Both the position numbers and the translations under genes were made by a program. From Christiangramia sp. (GTDB lineage: Bacteria; Bacteroidota; Bacteroidia; Flavobacteriales; Flavobacteriaceae): a stretch of DNA of 16,552 nucleotides. Every line of letters begins with the position of its first letter. Positions within the stretch are counted from its first letter, which is position 1. The stretch lies in the NCBI GenBank assembly GCA_024635735.1, contig JAGXII010000030.1, forward strand, positions 1 to 16,552. Direction: 5' to 3'. The notes beneath the pieces are model-generated. The model was not told the origin of the DNA. It saw only the letters and a program-made list of their open reading frames with translations, and searched no databases. Positions 1 to 8,216 of the stretch are shown one piece after another.

Positions 1-1
1 G

Positions 2-3000
2 TTGGCAAGCCGGGAGCAACTGGTACGGAGCGTATTTTATTTTAGGGAACCGCTGCCTTACAAAACCTTTAGTACAAAAAAGGCCGCGATGTTTTGTGAC
101 GAATACAACACCGAACTAAGCGAAGCAGACAAGAAAGAGCGCAAAACCGCACTCGAAAAACTGAAAGCCAACATCATTCAACATTTTGATGAAAAAAAGC
201 TGGAGAACAAAGTAAAAATATACAGTGCTACATGGGATGAAAAACGTGAAAAGCTGACAGGCCTTAAAAAATGGGGCGACATCGTTTATGCCGATATCTT
301 GGACGAATGTGAAAAACATGCAAAAGATACCTGGGACAAAGTACCCCAAAACTGGCAGGAGCAGGAACTGGCTTTGCTCGATGCTTTTATAGAACAGCAT
401 ACCCACATTACTATCCAAATTACCGATAAAGGGAAAAAAGAGATTCCCACCTTTTGTGGAAGAAAAGAACTGTTGAAAGACCTGAAAAAACATTTACTTG
501 CTGACGAAAATACCAACTGGGGCCTTGTGCTTACTGGTGAAAGCGGATCGGGAAAAAGCGCCGTTTTTTCTATGGTAACAAAAATGATGGAGAATGAAAA
601 TTGTTTTGTTCTGGCCCATTCTGCAGGACTATCTCCCCGTGCCAAAAGTGTAGCCGACCTGCTACGGAGTTGGAATAAACAGTTAGCCAACAAGCTTGGC
701 ATAAAGGATAACGTAAACGACGATGCAATAAAAGAGGATGACTTTGCCTCCCGCTTAATGGGCGAACAAGGAAAAGAAACCACTACTCCCATTGAAAAGC
801 TACAGGAAAAATTTAGGGAACTGCTTTTTACCCTTGCCGAAACACAAAGGGTAGTAATCCTTATTGATGCCCTCGACCGCTTTGAACCCACGGCGCGAGC
901 ACAACACCTGAGTTGGCTGCCTTCTGTGATGCCAAATAATGTACGTTTGCTTTGCACCGCCATTACAGGCACCGAACAAAAAGCGCTGCAATACCACAAA
1001 GGCTTAACAACAAAAAATATTGATTTTTTTACCACTACTGAAGCCAAAGAAATGTTGGCTGCTCTTTGCCTGAGACAGCACAAAGCCCTGTCCCCAAAAA
1101 TTGAAAAGATTATTCTTGAGAAAAAACGTGCCGATGGCAAACCCGCCACCACCAGCCCATTGTGGCTGAGCCTGGCGGTGAACATACTAATGGCGATGGA
1201 CCATGACGACTTTGAAAAAATGAGCCAATTGAAAGGCCGTGGCGACCAGCAAATTGAAAGTTACATGACCAGTATGGCACTGGAATTTGACCCGCTACCC
1301 GGCACCCTGTTCCTGAACCTAATTGATAAAGCCGGGATTGTATTTGGAGAAGAATTTACCAAATCCGTTTTTAATTATGTTGCCACAAGCCGCAATGGCC
1401 TGCGCGAAAAAGACCTCGAAAAAATATTGCCCTCCACCAACATTGTTTGGGACACACTTCGGTATGCCAACCTGCGCCGCTGGTTTAAAGCCCATTTGGT
1501 ATTGCAGGGCGAAGAGTTGCAATGGAATTTAGCGCACAGTGTACTTAAAACGGCCACAACACAGGAAATTGAAAACGCGCTGGTTTTAAAAATACATGAT
1601 AACATTGCCGGATACTTATTACCTCTACAAAACGACCCCTTAAAAGCTACCGAAATAATTTACCATTTGCTGCAGGCCAAAAAATTGAAGGCAGCGGCTT
1701 TTTATTACGGAGGAGAATTAACAGAAGAAGAGAAAACCGGTGCTAATAAGGTGTTGGCAGAAATAATTACTGCTGATGAAAATGGTGTAATTATAGCAGT
1801 TTCCCTTCTTACTTTAGTTACTGACCAAGTAGATATGTTTGAAAGTATATTAAAAAGATACATATTGGAATTAGATGATTATTTATCAGCCAATTATGAT
1901 TTAGACACTACTCGGCTAATGTTACTTGAGGAATTGATTCCTGTCTGGATGAAAGACATAGAACAAAGACAACCTTTTAAAGATTTTGATGAAAAAACTG
2001 CTGTGGTTCGGAAATCATCATATTATGTGGGGCGGTTATTCGGTAAACTTGGAGATATCCGTCAGAAAATGGGAGACTTAGAAATAGCCTTTCACTGCTA
2101 TGTTAATTATAACGAATTGTCTAAAGAAGTCTATCATGCTAATCCAGATAATATCGCATTGATGGAAAATCTGTCGGTTTCATATCAGAGACTAGGTATA
2201 ATTCATGAGAAGATGGGAGATAATAAACTAGCTTGTGAATATTATAAAGAATACTACCGATTATCCAAGACTCTTTCTGAAGTAAGTCCGCAAGATCAGT
2301 CACTAAAACGCAATTTCGCAGTTTCCTGTAGAAGTATAGGATTTTATTATTATAAATTGGAAAAGTTTGAAGAAGCTAAGAAATATTTAGCGACTTGTAT
2401 TTTTTTAGCAAACGAACTTCTTCAAAAAAATCCTGAAGATGACATTGTAAGACATATTCTCTCTGGATCAAGCTCTGCCTTAGGTTTGATCTACCAGGCT
2501 ATGGACAGAATGGGAGAAGCTTTAAATTACTTTGAAATGTCTTACATAATAGAACAAGCTCTCTATAAGGCCAATCCCAAAGATATGTCATTTAAAAAAA
2601 GCCTCGCTGAAGATTGCGGGAGAATAGGAACTATTTATCTGAAAATGGAAAATTCTGAAGAAGCCATGAAATATTTTGATGAAGGACTTCGATTGTTAGG
2701 AGAAACATATAAAGCAGATCTTTTGGATAATACACTGAAAAATGGCCTTGCTCTCTCTTATGAAATATTAGGGGATAAACACCAATCGATTGGACAACTG
2801 AAAGAAGCTCTTAAATTTTTTATTAAGGAAGTCAGGTTATTTAAAGAACTTTTTCAAGCCGATCCTAGTAACGAATCACAGAAAAATTGTCTTGCTCTCT
2901 CTTGTGAGAAATTAGCTAGAATCCATGAGGAGATGGGACATACGGGTAAAGCCTTAATATACTACGATGAAGAAGTCAAATTTTTTAGAGAGCTGTATAA

Positions 3001-4003
3001 AGCCAATCCAAGCAGCGAATCAATTAAAAACCAACTTGCCATCTCGTATGAGAATTTAGGATGTATTCATCAGTCGATGAACCACATGGGAGAAGCACTA
3101 AAATATTTTGATGAAGAAGTAAGATTATTTAAAGAACTCTATAAAGCTAATCCGTGCAGCGAATCGATTAAAAACGGCCTTGCTATTTCGTATTCCAAAT
3201 TAGGAAATATCCATTCATCAATGGGTGACACGGAAGAAACCATTAAATGCTTTGATAAATTTTCAATCTTAGCGAAAGAACTCTATAAAGTCAATCCTCA
3301 TTATATTGGCCTACTAGAGGAGCTTGGTATATCCTATTATAAACTTTCCATGGTTTATAAAACACGTGGAGATTTTGCAACCGGTAAGAAATTGTTTCAA
3401 AAATGGAAAAACATCATTTCTTTTTTAGTCGAGAACGTACCTCAGGTCAATAAATACCAGGATTGGGATAAACTAGAGTATGAACGTAGAAAAAATGAAA
3501 ATAAACAATCAGATGGGAATATGAAAAACCTACAAACTACTTCTTTATTTGATGAAGGTGATACTCTTTTTATAAACAGAAAATACAATGACTCCTTGAA
3601 AATTTACCAGAATTCGTTTAAAATTATCCAGCAACAATTAAATCAAAATCCAGAAAATAAAAGCTGGCAACGAAAATTAGCTACCATTTATAATCGGTTG
3701 GGGAATGTATATACAGAACAAGAGCTTTTACAGGAAAGTGAAAAAGCATATATAGAATCGCTAACAATTAATGAATTTTTAACTGCCGAGGACCCAAATG
3801 ACGATAATAACCAAAGGGAATTGTGGATTGCCTATTGGTGTATGGTAGAAATCTGCGAAAAAACAGGTAGTGCAGAAATTACAAACTGGTACCAAAAAGT
3901 TTACAATACGCTAACCTATATGAAAGAGCATGGACTAAACATGAATGCACAAGATGAAGAATATTTGGAAATTGTAAAGCAGAAGTTGTTTAGGGAAGAG
4001 TAA
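2..4003 (+). CDS. DUF4062-NACHT-TPR STAND protein, 5' end missing
   Basis: This is an NLR-like STAND ATPase, probably a sensor switch in a defence system. The gene enters from the left edge. The TTG at base 2 is not a believable start, because the visible N-terminus (FYFREPLPY region) aligns in kind with residues about 180-200 of the DUF4062-NACHT protein at 10900, so roughly 180 residues including most of DUF4062 lie outside. In visible numbering, a Lys/Glu-rich linker covers about 20-150. Walker A is GESGSGKS at 179-186 and Walker B is VVILIDALD at 284-292. A winged-helix-like part follows (NGLREKDLEKIL near 465). TPRs run from about 670, nine units of exactly 48 residues at 713-1144, with further degenerate units to the end. 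No effector domain is visible; DUF4062 itself or a partner may supply it. The architecture matches eukaryotic NPHP3 (DUF4062-NACHT-TPR). GC falls sharply after about base 1740. The family call is firm; the defence role is inferred. Confidence 0.88.
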   Translation: MASREQLVRSVFYFREPLPYKTFSTKKAAMFCDEYNTELSEADKKERKTALEKLKANIIQHFDEKKLENKVKIYSATWDEKREKLTGLKKWGDIVYADILDECEKHAKDTWDKVPQNWQEQELALLDAFIEQHTHITIQITDKGKKEIPTFCGRKELLKDLKKHLLADENTNWGLVLTGESGSGKSAVFSMVTKMMENENCFVLAHSAGLSPRAKSVADLLRSWNKQLANKLGIKDNVNDDAIKEDDFASRLMGEQGKETTTPIEKLQEKFRELLFTLAETQRVVILIDALDRFEPTARAQHLSWLPSVMPNNVRLLCTAITGTEQKALQYHKGLTTKNIDFFTTTEAKEMLAALCLRQHKALSPKIEKIILEKKRADGKPATTSPLWLSLAVNILMAMDHDDFEKMSQLKGRGDQQIESYMTSMALEFDPLPGTLFLNLIDKAGIVFGEEFTKSVFNYVATSRNGLREKDLEKILPSTNIVWDTLRYANLRRWFKAHLVLQGEELQWNLAHSVLKTATTQEIENALVLKIHDNIAGYLLPLQNDPLKATEIIYHLLQAKKLKAAAFYYGGELTEEEKTGANKVLAEIITADENGVIIAVSLLTLVTDQVDMFESILKRYILELDDYLSANYDLDTTRLMLLEELIPVWMKDIEQRQPFKDFDEKTAVVRKSSYYVGRLFGKLGDIRQKMGDLEIAFHCYVNYNELSKEVYHANPDNIALMENLSVSYQRLGIIHEKMGDNKLACEYYKEYYRLSKTLSEVSPQDQSLKRNFAVSCRSIGFYYYKLEKFEEAKKYLATCIFLANELLQKNPEDDIVRHILSGSSSALGLIYQAMDRMGEALNYFEMSYIIEQALYKANPKDMSFKKSLAEDCGRIGTIYLKMENSEEAMKYFDEGLRLLGETYKADLLDNTLKNGLALSYEILGDKHQSIGQLKEALKFFIKEVRLFKELFQADPSNESQKNCLALSCEKLARIHEEMGHTGKALIYYDEEVKFFRELYKANPSSESIKNQLAISYENLGCIHQSMNHMGEALKYFDEEVRLFKELYKANPCSESIKNGLAISYSKLGNIHSSMGDTEETIKCFDKFSILAKELYKVNPHYIGLLEELGISYYKLSMVYKTRGDFATGKKLFQKWKNIISFLVENVPQVNKYQDWDKLEYERRKNENKQSDGNMKNLQTTSLFDEGDTLFINRKYNDSLKIYQNSFKIIQQQLNQNPENKSWQRKLATIYNRLGNVYTEQELLQESEKAYIESLTINEFLTAEDPNDDNNQRELWIAYWCMVEICEKTGSAEITNWYQKVYNTLTYMKEHGLNMNAQDEEYLEIVKQKLFREE
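2138..3433 (+). repeat. nine 144-bp tandem units encoding 48-residue TPRs
   Basis: Nine consecutive in-frame units each begin near an (A/V/K)(N/S/D)P motif, for example bases 2138, 3002 and 3146, and each is exactly 144 bases. Units at 3002 and 3146 share long DNA stretches such as gcagcgaatc followed by attaaaaac, which suggests recent duplication of whole units. A typical unit carries LAISYxxLGxIHxxMG, then EALKYFDEEVRLFKELYK, a TPR helix pair plus spacer. The longer-than-34 period is seen in kinesin-light-chain-like TPRs. The array probably forms a superhelical binding surface for a ligand or trigger. Confidence 0.88.
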
Positions 4004-4090
4004 ATGGGAGAAACATAAAATTGATTAATGAATCTTGTTATAAAAACCTATTTTTAATTCATTACAGTTAAATCTTAAAAACTATTTATT

Positions 4091-4288
4091 ATGAAAAACT
4101 TGTTTGGAAAGACCTTGGAAAAATTTAGTTCCCTATTTAAAAAGGGTAAAAAAACGGATGAAATTAGAGTTGACGTTTCGCATTTTGGCAAAGAGAATAC
4201 TAAAATTGATTTATCAGATTCAGAAGAAAAAGATCACGCAATGCTTTCGAATCCACGAACGCCTCCACCAACATTCTTTAAACCATAA
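4091..4288 (+). CDS. small unrecognised protein (65 aa)
   Basis: I do not recognise this protein. It starts at an ATG preceded by AT-rich DNA, as is common in Bacteroidota, and ends 16 bases before the TIR-STAND gene, so the two are probably cotranscribed. The N-terminal third is basic and amphipathic (MKNLFGKTLEKFSSLFKKG), the middle is acidic (DLSDSEEKDH), and the tail is a short Pro-rich segment, NPRTPPPTFFKP. There is no signal peptide, no membrane span and no cysteine. A basic helix plus a disordered Pro-rich tail suits a small adaptor, regulator or antitoxin-like partner of the neighbouring STAND proteins, but that is inference from position only. An overlapping ORF in another frame at 4104 is less likely because it has a less ordered composition and a worse start position. 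Confidence 0.6.
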   Translation: MKNLFGKTLEKFSSLFKKGKKTDEIRVDVSHFGKENTKIDLSDSEEKDHAMLSNPRTPPPTFFKP

Positions 4289-4304
4289 ATAACTTTTAGA
4301 TGCT

Positions 4305-7300
4305 ATGAAACCAACCTGTCCAAAATGCCATTCAACCGATGTTACTTTTCGCAAAAAGAAACAGGTATATATTTGCGATGACTGTGATTTTGAGTTTGTT
4401 CCAGAAGAACAGGTTGAACCCTTGCGTATTTTTATTAGCTACGGGCACGATGAACATTCCGCTTTGGCCGAGCGCCTTTGTGCCGATTTAAAAGAACGTG
4501 GTCATGAATTGTGGTTCGACAAGGAAAAGCTTAAAGCGGGGCACGATTGGGAAGAGCATATCGATGAAGCGCTGAAATGGTTAACTGATCCTCACTCAAA
4601 AAGTGTCATGCTACTGCTGTTAACACCCTACAGTGTCCGCCGCCCTGATGGTTATTGCCTAAACGAAGTGGCACGTGCATTAAGTCGCGGTATAAAAATA
4701 CTGCCTGTTATGGTAGTCGAAAGTGAACTTCCGCTTTCTATTTGCAGGGTGCAGTGGTTGGATATGCGGGCATGTATTCCGCTTACTCAAAAGGAGACTC
4801 ATTATCTTTTGGGTTTCAATCGTTTGCTGGAGGCTATGGAGGATGGGAAGCTGGATTTTGAAGGGACGCAACACCTTTTAATCAACGCTTTAAATCCTAT
4901 CTCATTTTCGGCAGACATTATTAAACTACTAAATAATTTTACAGGCAGACAATGGATTATCAGCGAAATTGACAGATGGTTTCAAGATAAAAACGGGAAA
5001 AAGATATTTTGGATTGTAGGAGCACCCGGCGTTGGTAAAAGTTCCATTTCGGCCTGGGTTAGGGATAACCGACGGGAAATATCTGCATTTCATTTTTGCG
5101 ATATTCATAGCGAAGAAAAACGTGACCCGGCAAAATTGGTAATGTCAATCGTCTATCAGTTATCTACTCAATTGTACGATTACCAGGAACGCCTGGCAAT
5201 GTTACCTCTAAATGAAATCAAAGAAGAGTATAAAGAAGCACATTCTTTATTCGACAGGTTAATAGTACAACCATTGTCGAACAATTTCCCGGTACCCGAC
5301 CGAACCATTGTAATACTAATTGATGCGCTGGATGAAGCATCTGTAAATCATTCAAACGAGATTGCTAAACTTATCCGCTTAAGCGCTGAAAAAACTCCGC
5401 CCTGGTTGCGGTTTTTAATCACATCACGGCCGGAACCCGAAATTCTCTCCTCTTTTGGAAAACTAGACAGCTATTTTCTGGATACTGCCACCGATGAAAA
5501 TATAAAGGATTTGCGGCTGTATATAAAAAATCAAATTCCGGGAATCAGGGATTTTCAAATCGCATCCATACTAAAAAACAGCGAAGGCGTATTTCTGTAT
5601 GTAAAAAGTGTTTGCGATGAAATAAAAAATGGAAGGTTAAGTCTGGATAATCCGGATGAATTTCCAAAGAGTTTAGGTGATATTTACAAAGACTTTTTCG
5701 ACCGGCAGTTTGAAACAGATATGAACTACTACGAAAATGAAATAAGGAATTTGTTGTATCCCATTCTTGCTGCCTACGAACCATTAACACTTAAATTTCT
5801 AAAAAAATACGCCGGATTTAAAAACTATACCGAGTTATTCGACCGTACCAATAAATTTGGCTCGCTCTTCCCCAAAAGTGGAGAAGAAGATACCGATACC
5901 ATTAAACCTTTTCACCGTTCGGTTTCCGACTGGATAACCAATAATCAAATGGCTTATCCGTATTACATCGATTTACATTACGGTCACAAAGTACTTAGCA
6001 AATTTGGATGGAAATTATTTACCTCCGGCAAATTGTTGAATGATGCTTATTTTAGTAACTACCTTGCTGCCCATATCATTGAAACTAAAGACTGGAAAAG
6101 GCTTACAAAATTAATTACCAACATCGATTTCTTTGATTTTTTTTACAAACAGAACAGGAAGCACGAATTAATGCGTTTTTGTTTACAGCTTTCCAACAGT
6201 AAAAATTTAGCCGCTGCTTTTAAAAAATCGATTGATGAATTGATTAAAAATGGTATTGAAGACGACCTGCTTTATAATTTCACTAATGAAATTGCCCAAA
6301 TGTTGCGCGATATGGGATTACCGGCAGAAGCACTGCCATTTGCACAACAATCGTTAAACATACAAAAGAAAATTACAGGCGAAGATGATGATAAAATAGC
6401 CGATATTTATCGGGAGATTGCTGAAATACAAAGGTTGTTAAAGGATTTTGAAAGTGCCTTTTACAACTACAATGCGGCTTTACAAATCTATTTGAATAAA
6501 TATGGCGAAAACAGCAAACAAGTAGCCACTATTTACCACGATTTTGCAGAGTTTTATCGCGACCAAAACAACTATGACGAAGCCATTCGTTATAACAAAA
6601 AAGCACTCGCTATCCGAAAAATATTCAAGGAAGATAAACCGGCTTTGGCCGATTGTATTAACGATACCGGAGTTTTAATATCCGAATCATCAAACGACGA
6701 GGATCTTCTGCCCTATTATGAAGAAGCGCTAAAGCTTTTTAAAGAACATTACGGTGAAAAGCATTATGATATTGCCGCTGTACTTGGGAATTTGGGCAAC
6801 TATTATTTGTACAACACAAATGGTTCAGAGAAAATAGAAATCGCTTCCGACTATTTTGAACGCGCCTATAAAATGGCCATAGAATTCAAGGTGATACATC
6901 ATCCACAAGTTGGGGTAATGAGAAGACAATTAATTAGGTGTAAAGAGTATTTGGGGAAATTGAATGAAGTTATTCCTTTACAAAAAGAGGAAGTTTTAAG
7001 TTTGGAAATCCTGAATGAATCGGGTTCACTGGAAATCTTTAGTGCACGTTTAAAACTTGCAGCTTTGTATGAAAAAACGAACAATACAGAAGAATACATA
7101 AATGTCCAGTTAATTAATTTGAACGATTATAAGCGATTTGCAGATAGTTCTTTGTCGATTCAGGAAGACTCACTGCAAAACCTATTTCAGCAATTTAGAA
7201 ATACTGCTTTTCTATGTACCGAACGCCACAGATATGAAGATGCCGAAAAAGTCTATCATTTATTTTTAGAAAATCATTTTGATAAAGTGGGTACTGCCTG

Positions 7301-7622
7301 CCATTTAACACGGCTTTATTTGCTAATGGGAAAAGAAACCAATGCACGCTATTATTCCGATGAGGCTTTTAATTCTCAGAATGAGGCCAAACCTTATGTA
7401 TTTGTTCGTATACTATTTTTTAAAATCCTGTTTGAAATAATGGATGGCAAAGATATTTCGACTCTATTATTACAAATAAATGAATTGCTAAAAACAAAAG
7501 AATCACACCTTTTATGGACAATCCAGCCAACGCTTGATATCGTTAAAAATCGATTTACGGAGCAGGACTTTAAATTGTTGGAGCAACTGGCAGAAGAAAT
7601 AAATGAAATTGATACAGAATAA
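4305..7622 (+). CDS. zinc ribbon-TIR-STAND NTPase-TPR protein
   Basis: This is probably a bacterial NLR-like protein whose TIR domain cleaves NAD+ when the STAND core oligomerises. A zinc ribbon opens the protein, with C5-x2-C8 and C24-x2-C27. The TIR domain spans about 40-165: LRIFISYGHD at 40-49, a BB-loop-like segment LWFDKEKLKAG at 69-79, and YCLNEVARAL with E121 where TIR NADases carry the catalytic glutamate. A FTGRQWI-type entry leads to the NTPase: Walker A GAPGVGKS at 239-246, Walker B IVILIDALDE at 335-344, and a TSRPEPE sensor-type motif at 373-379. TPR units of kinesin-light-chain style occupy about 655-870 (for example YDEAIRYNKKALAIRK), with weaker helical repeats to the end. 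The retained glutamate argues for an active enzyme. It sits 16 bases after the small gene and 45 bases before the hydrolase gene. GC drops from about 50% in the TIR part to about 32% near the end. TIR, STAND and TPR calls are firm; activity and role are inferred. Confidence 0.9.
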   Translation: MKPTCPKCHSTDVTFRKKKQVYICDDCDFEFVPEEQVEPLRIFISYGHDEHSALAERLCADLKERGHELWFDKEKLKAGHDWEEHIDEALKWLTDPHSKSVMLLLLTPYSVRRPDGYCLNEVARALSRGIKILPVMVVESELPLSICRVQWLDMRACIPLTQKETHYLLGFNRLLEAMEDGKLDFEGTQHLLINALNPISFSADIIKLLNNFTGRQWIISEIDRWFQDKNGKKIFWIVGAPGVGKSSISAWVRDNRREISAFHFCDIHSEEKRDPAKLVMSIVYQLSTQLYDYQERLAMLPLNEIKEEYKEAHSLFDRLIVQPLSNNFPVPDRTIVILIDALDEASVNHSNEIAKLIRLSAEKTPPWLRFLITSRPEPEILSSFGKLDSYFLDTATDENIKDLRLYIKNQIPGIRDFQIASILKNSEGVFLYVKSVCDEIKNGRLSLDNPDEFPKSLGDIYKDFFDRQFETDMNYYENEIRNLLYPILAAYEPLTLKFLKKYAGFKNYTELFDRTNKFGSLFPKSGEEDTDTIKPFHRSVSDWITNNQMAYPYYIDLHYGHKVLSKFGWKLFTSGKLLNDAYFSNYLAAHIIETKDWKRLTKLITNIDFFDFFYKQNRKHELMRFCLQLSNSKNLAAAFKKSIDELIKNGIEDDLLYNFTNEIAQMLRDMGLPAEALPFAQQSLNIQKKITGEDDDKIADIYREIAEIQRLLKDFESAFYNYNAALQIYLNKYGENSKQVATIYHDFAEFYRDQNNYDEAIRYNKKALAIRKIFKEDKPALADCINDTGVLISESSNDEDLLPYYEEALKLFKEHYGEKHYDIAAVLGNLGNYYLYNTNGSEKIEIASDYFERAYKMAIEFKVIHHPQVGVMRRQLIRCKEYLGKLNEVIPLQKEEVLSLEILNESGSLEIFSARLKLAALYEKTNNTEEYINVQLINLNDYKRFADSSLSIQEDSLQNLFQQFRNTAFLCTERHRYEDAEKVYHLFLENHFDKVGTACHLTRLYLLMGKETNARYYSDEAFNSQNEAKPYVFVRILFFKILFEIMDGKDISTLLLQINELLKTKESHLLWTIQPTLDIVKNRFTEQDFKLLEQLAEEINEIDTE

Positions 7623-7667
7623 AGTTTTCAAATAATATCACTTGATCAACTCTAAAGACCCAATTAA

Positions 7668-8216
7668 ATGTCTCGACTCAACCTTTCCCCCTATCTCCCT
7701 TTCTCGCTGCACCTCGCAGCCAAACCCCGCCGTGGTAGCGGCAATATGTTTCGCCACCAGATGGAAACATTAGCCATTTTGCTGGAATATGGCTATACCG
7801 AACCTGTATTACTTAAAGCCTCACTTATCCATGATTTGCTCGAAGATGGCGAACTGGTAGATTATCATGCTTACGATGAAATAGCAACAATTGATGAAGA
7901 TGGTGCAAAGGTACTAGCCTTGGTTAAAGAAGTTAGCAGAAAGGTGGTTGATGGCGTTGAAGAACCTAAAAGCGAGTTTCTGTTGCGCATCATGCTTCAG
8001 GGCTCAGAACAGGCGAAAATACTCAAACTGGCCGACCGGATTTCGAACATCAGCGCATTGCCTATGTCCGGAGATCCGGAGTTTATCAAAAATTACACAA
8101 ACGAAACCGCAAAATACATCCTTCCATATGCCAATAGCATAAACCCGGAAATGGCTTCCGAATTAAAAAACCGAATTGAATCAATCCTTAAAACCACAGA
8201 TCATGAACACAGCTAA
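7668..8216 (+). CDS. SpoT/MESH1-like HD-domain alarmone hydrolase (SAH-type)
   Basis: A single-domain hydrolase expected to remove the 3' pyrophosphate from (p)ppGpp or related nucleotides, using Mn2+. The full HD set of the RelA/SpoT hydrolase family is visible: H30, H55-D56 and D123 as metal ligands, E59-D60 in HDLLED, and N127 in KLADRISNI. Their spacing closely matches MESH1 and SpoT. At 182 residues it is about the size of human MESH1 (179). No synthetase, TGS or ACT domain follows in the same chain; the synthetase is the next gene, whose ATG lies inside the end of this one. In toxSAS systems such as FaRel/ATfaRel a stand-alone hydrolase neutralises the neighbouring toxic synthetase, and this gene is well placed for the antidote role. 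tRNA depyrophosphorylation is another possible activity. The start is the first ATG, just upstream of the conserved H15-x-A region. Confidence 0.9.
   Translation: MSRLNLSPYLPFSLHLAAKPRRGSGNMFRHQMETLAILLEYGYTEPVLLKASLIHDLLEDGELVDYHAYDEIATIDEDGAKVLALVKEVSRKVVDGVEEPKSEFLLRIMLQGSEQAKILKLADRISNISALPMSGDPEFIKNYTNETAKYILPYANSINPEMASELKNRIESILKTTDHEHS
8203..8216 (+). promoter_or_regulatory. 14-base stop/start overlap, hydrolase to synthetase
   Basis: The synthetase ATG at 8203 lies 11 bases before the hydrolase TAA at 8214, in another frame. Such an overlap usually couples translation, so that the synthetase is made only when the hydrolase has been translated. This suits an antidote-first toxin pair. 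A TTG further upstream (8176) in the synthetase frame is the alternative start, but the ATG is preferred. Confidence 0.6.

Noticed and set aside
286..1185. 299-residue open frame on the minus strand
   Set aside because: It lies wholly opposite the NACHT core of the first gene, has no recognisable motif, is Ser/Arg/Phe-rich as expected for an antisense shadow, and has no neighbour on that strand.
2138..3433. Direct repeats as a possible CRISPR array
   Set aside because: The repeats are 144 bases, in frame, contiguous and diverged, encoding TPRs; there are no unique spacers between short identical repeats.
4004..4090. Promoter or terminator after the first gene
   Set aside because: A TATTTTTA at 4049 is close to the Bacteroidota -7 element, but no TTTG lies at the right distance, and there is no GC-rich hairpin followed by T's.
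8176..8202. TTG start giving the synthetase nine extra residues
   Set aside because: The ATG at 8203 gives a normal start well before the first synthetase motif; the extra residues show no motif.
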